DNA of 64,000 nt from Methylobacter luteus IMV-B-3098. GTDB taxonomy: Bacteria; Pseudomonadota; Gammaproteobacteria; Methylococcales; Methylomonadaceae. A program made the translations under genes and the position numbers. Location: assembly GCF_000427625.1 (NCBI RefSeq), contig NZ_KE386569.1, forward strand, positions 1,431,072 to 1,495,071, written 5' to 3'. The first letter of the stretch is position 1; the number at the start of each line of letters is the position of its first letter. Below the pieces are notes generated by a model. It did not search any database. It saw only the letters and a list, made by a program, of their open reading frames with translations, and was not told where the DNA came from. Of the stretch, positions 17,786 to 27,594 are shown piece by piece.

Positions 17786-20700
17786 CTACTCCTTGCCGGC
17801 AGGCAGTGCGATGGGTTCGGGATTGCTCCTGAGACGCCGGCCCAGTCGGTCGAAGGCCAGATAGATGACCGGCGTCGTGAACAGCGTCAGCATCTGGCTG
17901 AAAATCAGCCCGCCGACCATGGTGATGCCCAGCGGATGACGCAATTCGGAGCCGACGCCGGACCCCAGCATCATGGGCAGCGCGCTGAGCAGCGCCGCCA
18001 TGGTCGTCATCATGATCGGCCGAAAGCGCAGCAGGCAGGCCTGATAGATGGCCTCGTGCGCCGGCTTGCCTTCCTTGCGCTCCGCCTCCAGGGCGAAGTC
18101 GATCATCATGATCGCGTTCTTCTTGACGATGCCGATCAGCAGGATGATGCCGATGATGCCGATAATGCCCAGATCAGAGTCCGACAGCATCAGGGCCAGC
18201 AGCGCGCCGACGCCGGCCGAAGGCAGTGTCGACAGGATCGTGACCGGATGTATGTAACTCTCATAGAGCACGCCCAGCACGATATAGACGGTCACGAGCG
18301 CCGCGATGATCAGCCACACGGTATCGGTCAGCGAGGCGCTGAACGCCTGCATGGCACCCTGGTAACTGGCATGCACGCTCAACGGCAGTTCGATGTCCTG
18401 CCTGGCCTGCTCTATCGCATCGATGGTATCGCTGAGAAACGCGCCCGGCGCCAGGTTGAAGGAAATCGTCGCCGCCGGGAACTGCTCCAGATGATTGACG
18501 ACCAGCGGCGCAAACCGCTCCGACACCGTTGCAATCGTCGACAGCGGCACCTGCGTGCCGTTCGAGGACTGAACCCGGACATCTTTAAGCGCCGCGATGC
18601 TGTTGCGGAATTCGGGCTTAACCTCCAGCACGACGCGGTACTGGTTCGACTGCGTGAACAGCGTCGAGATCTGGCGCTGGCCGAAGGCGTTGTAAAGCGC
18701 GTTGTCGACCGCCGCGATGGAGATCCCTAAGCGGCTGGCGCTGCTGCGGTCCACCGATACGAAGGCCTGCAAGCCCTGATCCTGCAAATCGCTGGACACA
18801 TCGGCAAACACGGGCGAGCGCGCGAGCCGGTCCACGAGCAGGCCGGTCCAGCGGCTCAGTTCGTTCTGATCCACCGATTCCAGCGTGAACTGGTACTGCG
18901 TGCGGCTGATGCGGTTTTCGACGGTCAGATCCTGCACGGGTTGCAAATACAGCGCGATGCCCTGCACCTGATCGAGTTTCGGTTGCAGCCTCCGGATCAC
19001 TTCGACCGCGCTGATGTCGCGCTCGTCCAGCGGTTTCAGGTTGATCAGCAGGCGTCCGGTATTGAGCGTCGGATTGGTGCCGTCGACGCCGATCAGCGAA
19101 GCGACGCTATCGACGGCCGGGTCTTGCAGCACCACGTCGGTCAGAGCCTGCTGCCTGTCCGCCATCGCCGGAAACGAGATGCTCTGCGGCGCTTCGGTAA
19201 TGCCCTGTATGACGCCGGTATCCTGGATCGGGAAAAAGCCCTTGGGTATGACGATGTATAAAAGCACGGTCAGCGCCAGCGTCGCCATGGACACCAGCAG
19301 CGTTATGCCCTGGTGCCGCAGGACAAAACGCAGCAGCCGTCCATAGCCGTCGTTCAGACGATCGAGAAGACGGCCGCTGGCCCGGTAGAACCACCCCGCG
19401 CGCGCCTCGTCGACGCGCCGCAGCATTTTCGCGCACATCATCGGCGTCAGGGTCAGCGAGATCACGGCCGAAATCAGAATCGCCACGGCCAGCGTGACGG
19501 CGAACTCCTGAAACAGACGCCCGACGACATCGCCCATGAACAGGAGCGGGATCAGCACGGCCACCAGCGAGATCGTCAGCGAGATGATCGTGAAGCCGAT
19601 CTGCTCCGAGCCTTTCAGCGCGGCCTGCAACGGCGTATCGCCTTCTTCGAGGTAGCGTGAAATGTTCTCGATGACCACGATCGCATCATCGACCACAAAG
19701 CCCGCCGCGATGGTCAGCGCCATCAGCGTCAGGTTGTTGATGCTGAAGCCGGCCAGGTACATGAAGGCGAACGTGCCGACCAGCGACAGCGGCACGACCA
19801 CGCCGGGAATGGCCGTCGCGGACAGATTGCGCAGAAACAGGAAGATCACCAGGATCACCAGGCCCAGCGCCAGCATCAGCTCTTTTTCGACGTCCTCCAC
19901 CGACGCGCGTATCGTGGTCGTGCGGTCGGTCAGCACCGCCACGTCAAGGCCGCTGGGCAGCGATTCCTGCAACTGCGGCAGCAGTGCCTTGATGCGGTCC
20001 ACGACTTCGATGACGTTGCTGCCCGGCTGGCGCTGAATGTTGACGATCACGGCCGCCGTCTTGTTGGCCCAGGCCGCCAGGCGCACATTTTCGGCGTCTT
20101 CCCTGATGTCGGCGACGTCGGACAGCAGCACCGGCCTGCCGTCGCGGAAAGCGATGACCAGCGCTTCATACTCGGCAGCCGATTTCAGCTGATCGTTGAC
20201 ATCGATCGTGGCCGAGCGGCTCAGCCCGTCGAACATGCCCTTGGGCTGGTTGACATTAGCGCTGGCGACGGCCTGGCGCACGTCCTCCAGACTCAGGCCA
20301 TAAGCCGACAAGGCCGCCGGATTGGCCTGGATGCGCATGGCCGGCCGCTGCCCGCCGCTGATGCTGACCAGACCGACGCCGGACAACTGCGACAGTTTCT
20401 GCGCCAGGCGCGTATCGACCAGGTCTTCCACGCGCGTCAGCGGCAGCGTGCCGGAGCTGACCGCCAGCGTCATGATCGGCGCGTCGGCGGGATTGACCTT
20501 GCTGTAGATCGGCGGCATGGGCAGATCATTGGGCAAAAAGTTGGTGGCGGCGTTGATCGCGGCCTGCACCTGCTGCTCGGCAACGTCGATATTGAGGTTC
20601 AGGTTGAACTGCAGGACGATGACCGAAGCGCCGGACGAACTGGTGGACGACATCTGGCTCATGCCGGGTAGCTGCCCGAGCTGGCGCTCCAGCGGCGCTG

Positions 20701-20890
20701 TGATCAGCGACGACATGACATCCTGGCTGGCGCCCGGATACAGCGTCACGACCTGGATGGTCGGATATTCGACCTGCGGCAGGGCCGAGACCGGCAGTTC
20801 CCGGTAGGCGACGATGCCGATCAGCAGCAGCGCCAGCATCATCAGCGACGTGGCGACCGGGCGTAAAATAAACAGACGAGAAGGATTCAT
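17786..20890 (-). CDS. mdtB: RND efflux permease, MdtB/MuxB type
   Basis: First of the paired RND permeases, 1034 residues. It opens [19 protein letters not shown] with the conserved RPVATSL turn, then [13 protein letters not shown] leading into the porter domain. The proton-relay helix [20 protein letters not shown] is intact, and the second-half helices and [16 protein letters not shown] segment match the family. The sequence is clearly homologous to, but distinct from, the MdtC-type gene that follows, consistent with an old duplication within this pump family. It lies 35 bp downstream of the adaptor gene in the same operon. Confidence 0.92.
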   Translation of the reverse strand: MNPSRLFILRPVATSLMMLALLLIGIVAYRELPVSALPQVEYPTIQVVTLYPGASQDVMSSLITAPLERQLGQLPGMSQMSSTSSSGASVIVLQFNLNLNIDVAEQQVQAAINAATNFLPNDLPMPPIYSKVNPADAPIMTLAVSSGTLPLTRVEDLVDTRLAQKLSQLSGVGLVSISGGQRPAMRIQANPAALSAYGLSLEDVRQAVASANVNQPKGMFDGLSRSATIDVNDQLKSAAEYEALVIAFRDGRPVLLSDVADIREDAENVRLAAWANKTAAVIVNIQRQPGSNVIEVVDRIKALLPQLQESLPSGLDVAVLTDRTTTIRASVEDVEKELMLALGLVILVIFLFLRNLSATAIPGVVVPLSLVGTFAFMYLAGFSINNLTLMALTIAAGFVVDDAIVVIENISRYLEEGDTPLQAALKGSEQIGFTIISLTISLVAVLIPLLFMGDVVGRLFQEFAVTLAVAILISAVISLTLTPMMCAKMLRRVDEARAGWFYRASGRLLDRLNDGYGRLLRFVLRHQGITLLVSMATLALTVLLYIVIPKGFFPIQDTGVIQGITEAPQSISFPAMADRQQALTDVVLQDPAVDSVASLIGVDGTNPTLNTGRLLINLKPLDERDISAVEVIRRLQPKLDQVQGIALYLQPVQDLTVENRISRTQYQFTLESVDQNELSRWTGLLVDRLARSPVFADVSSDLQDQGLQAFVSVDRSSASRLGISIAAVDNALYNAFGQRQISTLFTQSNQYRVVLEVKPEFRNSIAALKDVRVQSSNGTQVPLSTIATVSERFAPLVVNHLEQFPAATISFNLAPGAFLSDTIDAIEQARQDIELPLSVHASYQGAMQAFSASLTDTVWLIIAALVTVYIVLGVLYESYIHPVTILSTLPSAGVGALLALMLSDSDLGIIGIIGIILLIGIVKKNAIMMIDFALEAERKEGKPAHEAIYQACLLRFRPIMMTTMAALLSALPMMLGSGVGSELRHPLGITMVGGLIFSQMLTLFTTPVIYLAFDRLGRRLRSNPEPIALPAGKE

Positions 20891-20925
20891 AAGGTCAGGC
20901 GTCCTGTCCAGGTGGCGGGGGAAAA

Positions 20926-22194
20926 TTACTTTGCATCGCTCCGCTTGGGCCGCCCCTGATCGCTGTCATTCGCGGACAGCAGAGCGCCCCCGGCGAGGGT
21001 GCCGCCATGATCCATCACTTTGACCGGGGCGCCTTCGCGCAGCTTGTCGGCACCCTCGACCACCACCCGTTCATCGGCTTGCAGCCCTTCCAGCACGGCG
21101 ACCTGCTCGCCATCCACGGGCCCCAGCTTCACGGGCCGTGTGTTCACGGTCTGGCCGTCCTTTACCACATACACGAAGCTGCCCGAATTGCCGTTCTGGA
21201 TCGCGGCGCTGGGCACGATGGCCACGCCGCGCAGCGTGTCTATCTTCATCCGGATGTTGACGAACTGGTTCGCGAACAGCGTTTCATCCTCGTTATCGAA
21301 CTGGCTCTTCAATTTGACCGTGCCGGTATTCAGGTCGATCTGATTATCGACGGCCAGCAGCCGGCCTTGCGCCAGCTTGTTTTTGCCGCCGCGGTCATAG
21401 GCTTCAACCGTCAGGGCCTTGCTGGAATGAAGCTGTCTCATGACCGCCGGCACCTGGTCTTCCGGCAGCGTAAAGACTACGGCTATCGGCTGCGTCTGCG
21501 TGATCACGACAATGCCGTTGGTATCGGACGCCTTGACGATATTGCCCTGGTCTACGATGCGCAAGCCCAGCCGTCCGGTGATCGGCGCGGCGATCTTCGC
21601 ATAGCTCAACTGTAGTCTGGCATTGGCGACCATGGCCTGGTCCGCTGCCACGATGCCCTGGTATTGCTTTACCGTGGCTTCCTGCGTGGCAACCTGCTGA
21701 GCGGCGATGGAGTCCTGCTCCAGCAGGGTCTGGTAGCGTTCCAGGTCCAGCTGCGCGTTCTTCAGCAACGCTTCATCACGCAGCAGCTGGCCTTCCGCCT
21801 GCATGAGCTGAACCTGAAAGGGCCTCGGGTCGATTTCAGCGAGCTGGTCGCCTTCGCGCACCAGTCCGCCTTCCTTGAAAGCGACGCGGACCAACTCGCC
21901 GTCAACGCGCGATTTCACCGTCACCGTGCGCAAACCCGTGACCGTCCCCAAACCATTCAGGTAAACCGGCACGTCGCCCTCCCTGACCGGCTCGGCCACA
22001 ACCGCCGCGACCATCCCCCCGCCGAACTGGCCGCCCCGCTTTTTCTCGGGCGCCGCCTGCGCGGGATTGCCGATAAACGGCTTGACGAAATAAGCCGCCG
22101 CCGAGATCAAAAGAATCAGCGCAGGCCAGGCCAGCCAGTGAAATCTTCGCTTCGGTTCTGCCAGATGCGATGCCTTGTTTTCTTCCAACTTCAT
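20926..22194 (-). CDS. mdtA: RND efflux periplasmic adaptor, MdtA/MuxA type
   Basis: Membrane fusion protein of 422 residues linking the RND pair to the outer-membrane channel. It has a single N-terminal anchor ([18 protein letters not shown], ~20-38), a barrel-sandwich half motif ([20 protein letters not shown]), a short alpha-hairpin with coiled-coil character (~125-170), the second lipoyl half and a beta-barrel domain ending around residue 380. A charged tail follows. It is the first gene of the four-gene minus-strand operon adaptor, RND, RND, channel. No regulator gene is adjacent, so control of the operon is not evident. Confidence 0.92.
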   Translation of the reverse strand: MKLEENKASHLAEPKRRFHWLAWPALILLISAAAYFVKPFIGNPAQAAPEKKRGGQFGGGMVAAVVAEPVREGDVPVYLNGLGTVTGLRTVTVKSRVDGELVRVAFKEGGLVREGDQLAEIDPRPFQVQLMQAEGQLLRDEALLKNAQLDLERYQTLLEQDSIAAQQVATQEATVKQYQGIVAADQAMVANARLQLSYAKIAAPITGRLGLRIVDQGNIVKASDTNGIVVITQTQPIAVVFTLPEDQVPAVMRQLHSSKALTVEAYDRGGKNKLAQGRLLAVDNQIDLNTGTVKLKSQFDNEDETLFANQFVNIRMKIDTLRGVAIVPSAAIQNGNSGSFVYVVKDGQTVNTRPVKLGPVDGEQVAVLEGLQADERVVVEGADKLREGAPVKVMDHGGTLAGGALLSANDSDQGRPKRSDAK

Positions 22195-22470
22195 GAGTAG
22201 TCCGGGTTCACGTTTGGTTAATTAATTTCTTGCCGATGTTGCGCGGATTAAAAAAGCCGAAGCCCGGGCATTCAAGGGCTTGTTGCCTTTGGATTGTAGC
22301 GGTGAAACGCGCAAGCAATTTGCAGCAATTGTGCAAACAATGAGGAAACTTTGTTAGCGCGTCTTCGAACATACCGGTCTATTGCAGGGCTTCGTCCGGC
22401 CGAACGCAGGCAATGCCGGGGGAACGATAAAAATGTCATGATTTGTACTGCCTGGGATGCGGCTCTATTG

Positions 22471-22695
22471 TTAATACCTGACCGCCAGTTGATCGCACAA
22501 CAGCCCCGCTCCGCCAATTATCTCCGGATTCTCCTTGCCCATACCGCGGCTGGACAGGAAAAAGCTTAGAGGCTCTTTCGGCGCGTCAGCCCTGGAGGCG
22601 TCCAGCGCCGGGCTTGAAGGGTGGCTTGAATCCGCTGCGAGCGCCAGCGGTGCGTTTAAAAATAGCGCCAATAAAATAACTGGATTGTTTTTCAT
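22471..22695 (-). CDS. Small exported protein, lectin-like N-terminal fragment
   Basis: 74 residues from the ATG at 22695 (an upstream ATG at 22734 is less likely). A signal peptide is visible (MKNNPVILLALFLNAPLALA). The mature end reads SFFLSSRGMGKENPEIIGGAGLLCDQLA, which resembles the opening of secreted lectin-type proteins that carry a Gly-rich SxGxG...LGGLAGAD.HC pattern. The frame stops immediately after that motif, and no continuation was found in the other frames, so this is either a truncated remnant or a short secreted peptide. Confidence in the family is low. Confidence 0.45.
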   Translation of the reverse strand: MKNNPVILLALFLNAPLALAADSSHPSSPALDASRADAPKEPLSFFLSSRGMGKENPEIIGGAGLLCDQLAVRY

Positions 22696-22768
22696 ATTAT
22701 GATCGGGTTTTCTTGTGTGTAGGGCCGAATTCACTTGTGCCCCATGGGTATTCGACCCTAGGAGTTAT

Positions 22769-22842
22769 GTAGGCTGGGTTGTAGCTTTAGCGAAAACCCA
22801 GCTTTAGCGGCTTCAAATGCTGGGTTTATCAACCCAGCCTAC
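22769..22842 (+). repeat. Palindromic repeat A, copy 3
   Basis: Complete copy: GTAGGCTGGGTTGTAGC at the left, inner AAACCCAGC / GCTGGGTTT, and AACCCAGCCTAC at the right. Confidence 0.9.
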
Positions 22843-22910
22843 CGCCGTTAAAAACCGTGGCGCTTTGCACGACAAAGGGGGAAGGCCTGTCCGCAAATAT
22901 CATCAGTTCC

Positions 22911-22980
22911 GTAGGGCACGCATTGCGTACCATTCTCAAAGTTCGCAAATCTTGAAAATGGTACGCAATGCGCACCCTAT
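22911..22980 (+). repeat. Palindromic repeat B, copy 2
   Basis: Arms GTAGGGCACGCATTGCGTACC and GGTACGCAATGCGCACCCTA. Paired changes (GGGCACGC against GCGCACCC) show some drift from the other copies. Confidence 0.85.
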
Positions 22981-23194
22981 TTCTATAAGCAGAAATAGTG
23001 CCAACGTTTATGCCGACAGCGCATCATGACGTTGAATTGATTTAATCAATTGATTACAAAGCCTATAATTTTTCCGCTCCATCCTTGCCGGCGCCGTCGC
23101 TTTTCAGCCGGCCATCCAAAATCCCGGAGGCCCTGCTGCTCACGCAGCAATCCGGCAGCAAATGGTGTTGTTAATTCAGCAAATTCATCGATCA

Positions 23195-23229
23195 ACCACG
23201 AAGCGTTGCCTTCGCGAGCTTCGTGGTTA
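23195..23229. terminator. Perfect hairpin downstream of the PepSY gene
   Basis: Inverted repeat AACCACGAAGC / GCTTCGTGGTT with a 13-bp spacer, starting 17 bp beyond the stop of the minus-strand PepSY gene. No clear U-tract follows, so a terminator role is plausible but unproven. Confidence 0.4.
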
Positions 23230-23245
23230 ATCAATGCGGCCGCTC

Positions 23246-24847
23246 TCAGCCCGCCGCCTCCGAAGCGACCTGCACCTTGCGGCCGGTTTTCCTTTTGATG
23301 CGGAAAGTCTGGCGCAGGCGTCTCCAGCCGACCACCAGCGAGCTGGCGCCGAGAACCGATCCGAACGCCACCCATGTCAGCATCCAGGCATCCCAGATCG
23401 GGCGATGGTAGAGCCAGCCGAAATCCCAGTGATGCAGGCCGGAGTACAGCCAGCGGAAAACCCGCCGGCTCCGATCCAGCTTGGCCAGCAGCCGGCCGTC
23501 CCGCGGATCGAGATAAAGCCGCGTGCCGGCATCGTCAGCCAGCGTTACCAGCAATACCGGCAACGGTTTTTCCACCAGCCCCTGGTGGTGCCTTGGGTAA
23601 TAGTAGCTATCGTAGTCAGTCAGGATGGACAGCCTCTCAAGCCTGGTATCGCCGGCCAGACGCTGCACGCCAGCCACTAGCGATGCCTGGCTGAATTGCG
23701 GCGCGGTATTGGTCGCCGATTGCGGCTGCCGCTGCCCGTCACGCGTGTAGGACAGCAGCACGGCTTCATCGCCCAGGCTTCGCCAGCCCAGCTCGACGAT
23801 GTCCGAACCGCCGTCAATCGGAACGGGCCGCCAGTCGCGCATTGCAACGGGCACCTTGCCGCCCGAGTAGCGCACCAGTTCCTCGCGGCTGGGGTTTGCC
23901 GGCGAGAACCATTGCCCTGGATTAGTATCGATAAACCCGCTGATGGCCCAGAACAGCACCACAGCGCCGCCGATCAGACCGCTCCAGAAGTGCCACTTGA
24001 ACCAGAATTCCCGATAGGGCTGAGTGCGCCCCTGGGAATAAGTCGGCTTGCCGCCGAAACCGGGCCGCCAGCGCAGCCAGCCGATGATCAGCCCGGTCAG
24101 CGTAGCGATCGTCGCCGACAGGCCCAGCCACAACTGCACGTCATGACGTATATGGCCGAGGCCCATGGAATCCAGGGGCTTAAGCAAATGCAGCCAGTTG
24201 CCCGCCCAGTAGAAAGCGCGGTCCACGCGCGTGGACGCATGCAGCACCTCGCCGGTGCGCGCGGAAATGTACAGTTCCTCTCCGGCGTCGTTGTCGATGG
24301 CGATGTGATGGAAAGGACTCAGGGCATCCTGGTTACGTATCATGACCGTCTTTTCAACGGTTTCCAGATGCATGACATCACTCGCGCCCCCCGTCCAGTT
24401 TTGCGCGATTTTCAGGGCCTGCCCCACGGAAATGTCATGCAGCGAGCCGTCGATCGCGGACAGCGCGAAATAGTGGCCATGATCATCCTCGATCAGCCAC
24501 AGCGGCTCTCCGCCGCTTCGCACCAGCCTGGCGTCGGCAATGCCGGGCTCGCCTGCCGTCAGCCTGTCGGCGCTTGTTTCGGCAGGGGCGTTGCCTACGG
24601 CCCTGGGCCCATGCGCCTTTGCCGCTTTTCGCTGCCCGACGCTTCGGTCCCAGGCTTCGCCAAGGCTCAACCAGCCAGCTTCAGGCGCCAGGGTTTCGGC
24701 ATGGGCCAAACGCTGGCTGCGGCTTTGCGCGGCCGGCGTGGTATACATGATCACCAACCCTGTAACGAACCAGAAAAATATGAACAGGGCCAGGACGATG
24801 CCCAGCCAGCGATGGACTTCAAACAACAGGCGTTTCAAGGCTTTCAT
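23246..24847 (-). CDS. PepSY-associated transmembrane protein
   Basis: Inner-membrane protein of 533 residues with the PepSY_TM layout: a first helix after the conserved MKALKRLLFEVHRWLG start (His near position 12), a long periplasmic portion containing PepSY-like strands, a His-containing second helix region (WHFWSGLIGGAVVLFWAISG), and C-terminal helices with HHWDFGWLYHRPIWD. Conserved His residues in paired helices suggest haem or electron-transfer capacity, as in the PiuB/FMN-reductase-like members. It lies 37 bp downstream of a periplasmic peroxiredoxin on the same strand, so a periplasmic redox role is a reasonable inference. Substrate unknown. Confidence 0.82.
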   Translation of the reverse strand: MKALKRLLFEVHRWLGIVLALFIFFWFVTGLVIMYTTPAAQSRSQRLAHAETLAPEAGWLSLGEAWDRSVGQRKAAKAHGPRAVGNAPAETSADRLTAGEPGIADARLVRSGGEPLWLIEDDHGHYFALSAIDGSLHDISVGQALKIAQNWTGGASDVMHLETVEKTVMIRNQDALSPFHHIAIDNDAGEELYISARTGEVLHASTRVDRAFYWAGNWLHLLKPLDSMGLGHIRHDVQLWLGLSATIATLTGLIIGWLRWRPGFGGKPTYSQGRTQPYREFWFKWHFWSGLIGGAVVLFWAISGFIDTNPGQWFSPANPSREELVRYSGGKVPVAMRDWRPVPIDGGSDIVELGWRSLGDEAVLLSYTRDGQRQPQSATNTAPQFSQASLVAGVQRLAGDTRLERLSILTDYDSYYYPRHHQGLVEKPLPVLLVTLADDAGTRLYLDPRDGRLLAKLDRSRRVFRWLYSGLHHWDFGWLYHRPIWDAWMLTWVAFGSVLGASSLVVGWRRLRQTFRIKRKTGRKVQVASEAAG

Positions 24848-24884
24848 ATGTTTCCATTCTCAAACATAAACAATCAGGGAAGAA

Positions 24885-25478
24885 TTATTGGGAATTTTTT
24901 TTACTGAGGGCCGCCAACTGCTCTACCGCTTCAAGTGCCTTTGCAACATTCTGGACCGGCTTGAGCCCGCCCAATATCGCCGCTATCTTGCCGTCGGGCG
25001 TGACGATGAAAGTCGTGCGCTCGGCAAATCCATGATTGATCTCTTCGCCGCGCGTATCCTTTTTGCCCGCCGCGGCCTCCCTGACAGTCAGACCGAAGGC
25101 CTTGCTGACCTTGCCGTCCGCATCGGAGGCAACGGCCACCTTGCCGGCGCAATACTCGGGATCGGCCGAAAAGACGTTGAGCCTGTCGATGCTGTCCAGC
25201 GACACGCCGATAATCGACGCGCCGGCAGCCGTGAATTTATCGTGATTGACGGCGAACGTATGCGCTTGCAGATTGCAACCGCCTGTATAGGCTGATGGAT
25301 AGAAGTAAACCACCACCGGGCCTTTCGCCAGGGATTCTTTCAGGGAATAGGCAAAGGGCTTGCCGGCCAGGGAAGCCTGCGCCTCGAAATCCGGCGCCGC
25401 GTCGCCTTCTTTCAGGGCGGCGGCAGCGGGAAGCGCGATGGCGCCCGACAGCAGGCAAGCCAGTAAAAACTGTTTCAT
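24885..25478 (-). CDS. Periplasmic peroxiredoxin (AhpC/TSA, BCP-like)
   Basis: 197-residue thiol peroxidase of the AhpC/TSA fold that reduces peroxides. A signal peptide (MKQFLLACLLSGAIALPAAAA) sends it to the periplasm, which is unusual for BCP-type enzymes. The peroxidatic cysteine is Cys68 in PSAYTGGC, matching the PxxxTxxC signature. A second Cys in DPEYCAGKVAVASD could resolve the sulfenic acid. It starts the pair with the PepSY membrane protein, which may supply electrons; that link is inference. Confidence 0.88.
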   Translation of the reverse strand: MKQFLLACLLSGAIALPAAAALKEGDAAPDFEAQASLAGKPFAYSLKESLAKGPVVVYFYPSAYTGGCNLQAHTFAVNHDKFTAAGASIIGVSLDSIDRLNVFSADPEYCAGKVAVASDADGKVSKAFGLTVREAAAGKKDTRGEEINHGFAERTTFIVTPDGKIAAILGGLKPVQNVAKALEAVEQLAALSKKNSQ

Positions 25479-25502
25479 GAAGGTCTCTTTAATAAAAAGT
25501 GT

Positions 25503-25889
25503 TTAAAGGGGTTTGTAGGTATCGTGGCAGGCATCGTCGCAAGAATTCGAAATTTCAATGGCCTTGTTCGACGCTGACTCGTAATCATTCGCTTCAATAA
25601 ATTTCACGATGGCGGCCGCATTGTCCTGGTATATCCTGGAATCGGCCACGGCATCGGCGGCATTGCCCCGTTTTTCGAAAAAGCCTTCAACCAGCTTGAA
25701 AGCATCCTGAAGTTCCTTGGCCAGGGCAATGGCGGATTCGTTGTTCTTGTTAATGATGCTGTCCTGCAAGTTATGGGAATTGTTGTCTATTGTTTCCATC
25801 AATTCTTCGAAATCGAATTCGCTCTCGGCAGTGACCGCACTGCTGGCTAATAAGAATATAATTCCGAAAAAATTAATCACTTTATGCAT
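25503..25889 (-). CDS. Small exported cytochrome-like protein with CX3CH motif
   Basis: 128 residues from the ATG at 25889, preceded by an AGGA site. A signal peptide is visible (MHKVINFFGIIFLLASSAVTA). The mature protein is all-helical in appearance and ends SCDDACHDTYKPL. This is where class II cytochromes c carry CxxCH plus a short tail, but here three residues separate the two cysteines (Cys117, Cys121, His122). The codons TGC GAC GAT GCC TGC CAC read clearly. Haem attachment through CX3CH is unusual and unproven. It lies downstream of the DUF1501 and PSD1-type genes and could be their redox partner. Confidence 0.7.
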   Translation of the reverse strand: MHKVINFFGIIFLLASSAVTAESEFDFEELMETIDNNSHNLQDSIINKNNESAIALAKELQDAFKLVEGFFEKRGNAADAVADSRIYQDNAAAIVKFIEANDYESASNKAIEISNSCDDACHDTYKPL

Positions 25890-26000
25890 ATTCAATCCTG
25901 TAGACGGCAGCGATCGCCCCGTCATGTATTCTATGTAATAACTGTTTATCAATCGCTCCGACCCCGGAAGGCAAAGATTCCGGGGTCGAGCGGGCCCTTC

Positions 26001-27461
26001 CTAGGCGATAAGTTCCTTGATGACCTTGCCGTAAACCACGGTAGGCCGCTCGGACCGGCCCATGTTCTTGTAAATGACTTTCAGGTGATCCAGACCCAGT
26101 TGGTTCAGGACTGTCGCGTGCAGGTCGTAGGTATCGACTTCCTTGCCTTTTTCGGCCTGCAGACCGATTTCGTCGGTCGAACCGTAAGTCGTGCCGGCCT
26201 TGACGCCGCCGCCCGCCAGCCATTGCGTGTAACCCCAAGGATTGTGGTCGCGTCCGTCGCCGGACTCGCTCCAGGAGGTTCTGCCGAACTCGGAAGTCCA
26301 GACCACCAGCGTGGAATCCAGCAAGCCATTGGCTTTCAGATCCTTGAGCAGGCCGGCGATCGGCTTGTCGACGATACGGGCATGCTTGCCGTGGTTTTCT
26401 TCGATGTGGTCATGGGCATCCCAATCCCGGCTGTCCCCTTTTATATCCGTTGGTCCTGATACCACCTGAATAAAACGCACGCCGCGTTCAGTCAGGCGCC
26501 GTGCGCGCAGCAGCAATTCGCCGTAGGGCCGGGTGACTTCATCGTTCAGGCCGTACAGTTCCTTGACGGCATCGGATTCCTTGCTCAGATCCACCGCTTC
26601 CGGCGCGGTTTCCTGCATGCGGTAGGCCAGTTCGTAGGATTCGGTGCGCGCCTGAAGTTCTGTATCGTCAGGATATTGGGAGCTGTGTTTCTGGTTCAGG
26701 GTCTTCAACAAATCAAGCGCATGGCGTTTTTCGGATTTCGCCAGATATTCCGGATTATTCAAATGCAGAATGGGTGAATTGCCGGGACGGAATGGCGTGC
26801 CTTGATAGACCGCCGGCAGGAAGCCCGAACTCCAGTTGGTCACCCCGCCTCTGGGCTCCCGCTTGTCGTTATAAAGCACTGCGTAAGCGGGCAGATTCGG
26901 ATTGGCGGAGCCCAGCGCATATTGCACCCAGGCACCCAGCGTTGGACGTCCGGGATTCAAGCCGCCCGAATTCAACTTCAATATTGAAATATCGTGCGTT
27001 GCGCCTATCGTGACGCTGGATTTGATAAACGCAATATCATCGGCGTGCTGAGCCAGGTTCGGCAGAAGATCTGAAAACCAGGCGCCGCTTTCGCCGTGCT
27101 GTTTCCAGGTGCGGTTGGTCGCGATCAATTTGTTCGCGCCGCCGCGCGTACTGGTCTTGATGCCTTTCAGAAATGAAGCGGGAACCCCTGTGCCGGCCAA
27201 TTTGACCAGTTCCGGTTTGTAATCATAAAGATCCAGCGTGCTGGGCGCTCCGGCCATGTGCAGCCAGATGACCGTTTTAGCCTTGGCCGGGAAGTGCGGT
27301 CCCTTCGGCGCCAAAGGACTACCTCCCGCCAATGCATTGACTGCCTCTTCCGCAAACGCGCTGGAAATGACTCCGCCGCCGGGCATCAAGCCGCTCAATG
27401 CCAATCCACCCAGGCCGTAGCCCGTTTTTAACAAAAAATCCCGACGTGACTTGTTGTTCAT
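26001..27461 (-). CDS. DUF1501 domain protein, Tat-exported
   Basis: 486 residues from the ATG at 27461, which has a GAGG site; the longer frame start at 27530 is rejected. The N-terminus holds a twin-arginine signal (KSRRDFLLKTGYGLGGLALS). The body shows alkaline-phosphatase-superfamily features typical of DUF1501: TVIWLHMAGAPSTLDLYDYK near the start of the domain, DIAFIKSS and the C-terminal VVWTSEFGRTSWSESGDGRDHN block with likely metal ligands. DUF1501 proteins usually occur with DUF1549/DUF1553 (PSD1) partners, and that partner is directly upstream here. Biochemical function is not established for the family; hydrolysis of sulfate or phosphate esters is a structural guess. Confidence 0.86.
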   Translation of the reverse strand: MNNKSRRDFLLKTGYGLGGLALSGLMPGGGVISSAFAEEAVNALAGGSPLAPKGPHFPAKAKTVIWLHMAGAPSTLDLYDYKPELVKLAGTGVPASFLKGIKTSTRGGANKLIATNRTWKQHGESGAWFSDLLPNLAQHADDIAFIKSSVTIGATHDISILKLNSGGLNPGRPTLGAWVQYALGSANPNLPAYAVLYNDKREPRGGVTNWSSGFLPAVYQGTPFRPGNSPILHLNNPEYLAKSEKRHALDLLKTLNQKHSSQYPDDTELQARTESYELAYRMQETAPEAVDLSKESDAVKELYGLNDEVTRPYGELLLRARRLTERGVRFIQVVSGPTDIKGDSRDWDAHDHIEENHGKHARIVDKPIAGLLKDLKANGLLDSTLVVWTSEFGRTSWSESGDGRDHNPWGYTQWLAGGGVKAGTTYGSTDEIGLQAEKGKEVDTYDLHATVLNQLGLDHLKVIYKNMGRSERPTVVYGKVIKELIA

Positions 27462-27594
27462 AATGCAAACCTCTTGTATTAAATTAGTGTTTACCCATCG
27501 AATTTCGGTTATTTGAACCGCCTCCCCCATCCTCTCTAGCAGGGAAAAGGAGGCAAAGTGCCGAAATTCGATGTGCGATAGGTCTATCCTGTTT

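Larger units (their letters stand above)
22696..23245. other. Gene-free interval with repeats
   Basis: Holds one copy each of repeats A and B (listed separately) and a hairpin at 23195-23229. Otherwise no gene-like frame is seen. Confidence 0.6.

Noticed and set aside
23696..24907. 403-codon plus-strand frame opposite the PepSY gene
   Set aside because: No recognisable domain or start site; the opposite strand carries conserved PepSY motifs.
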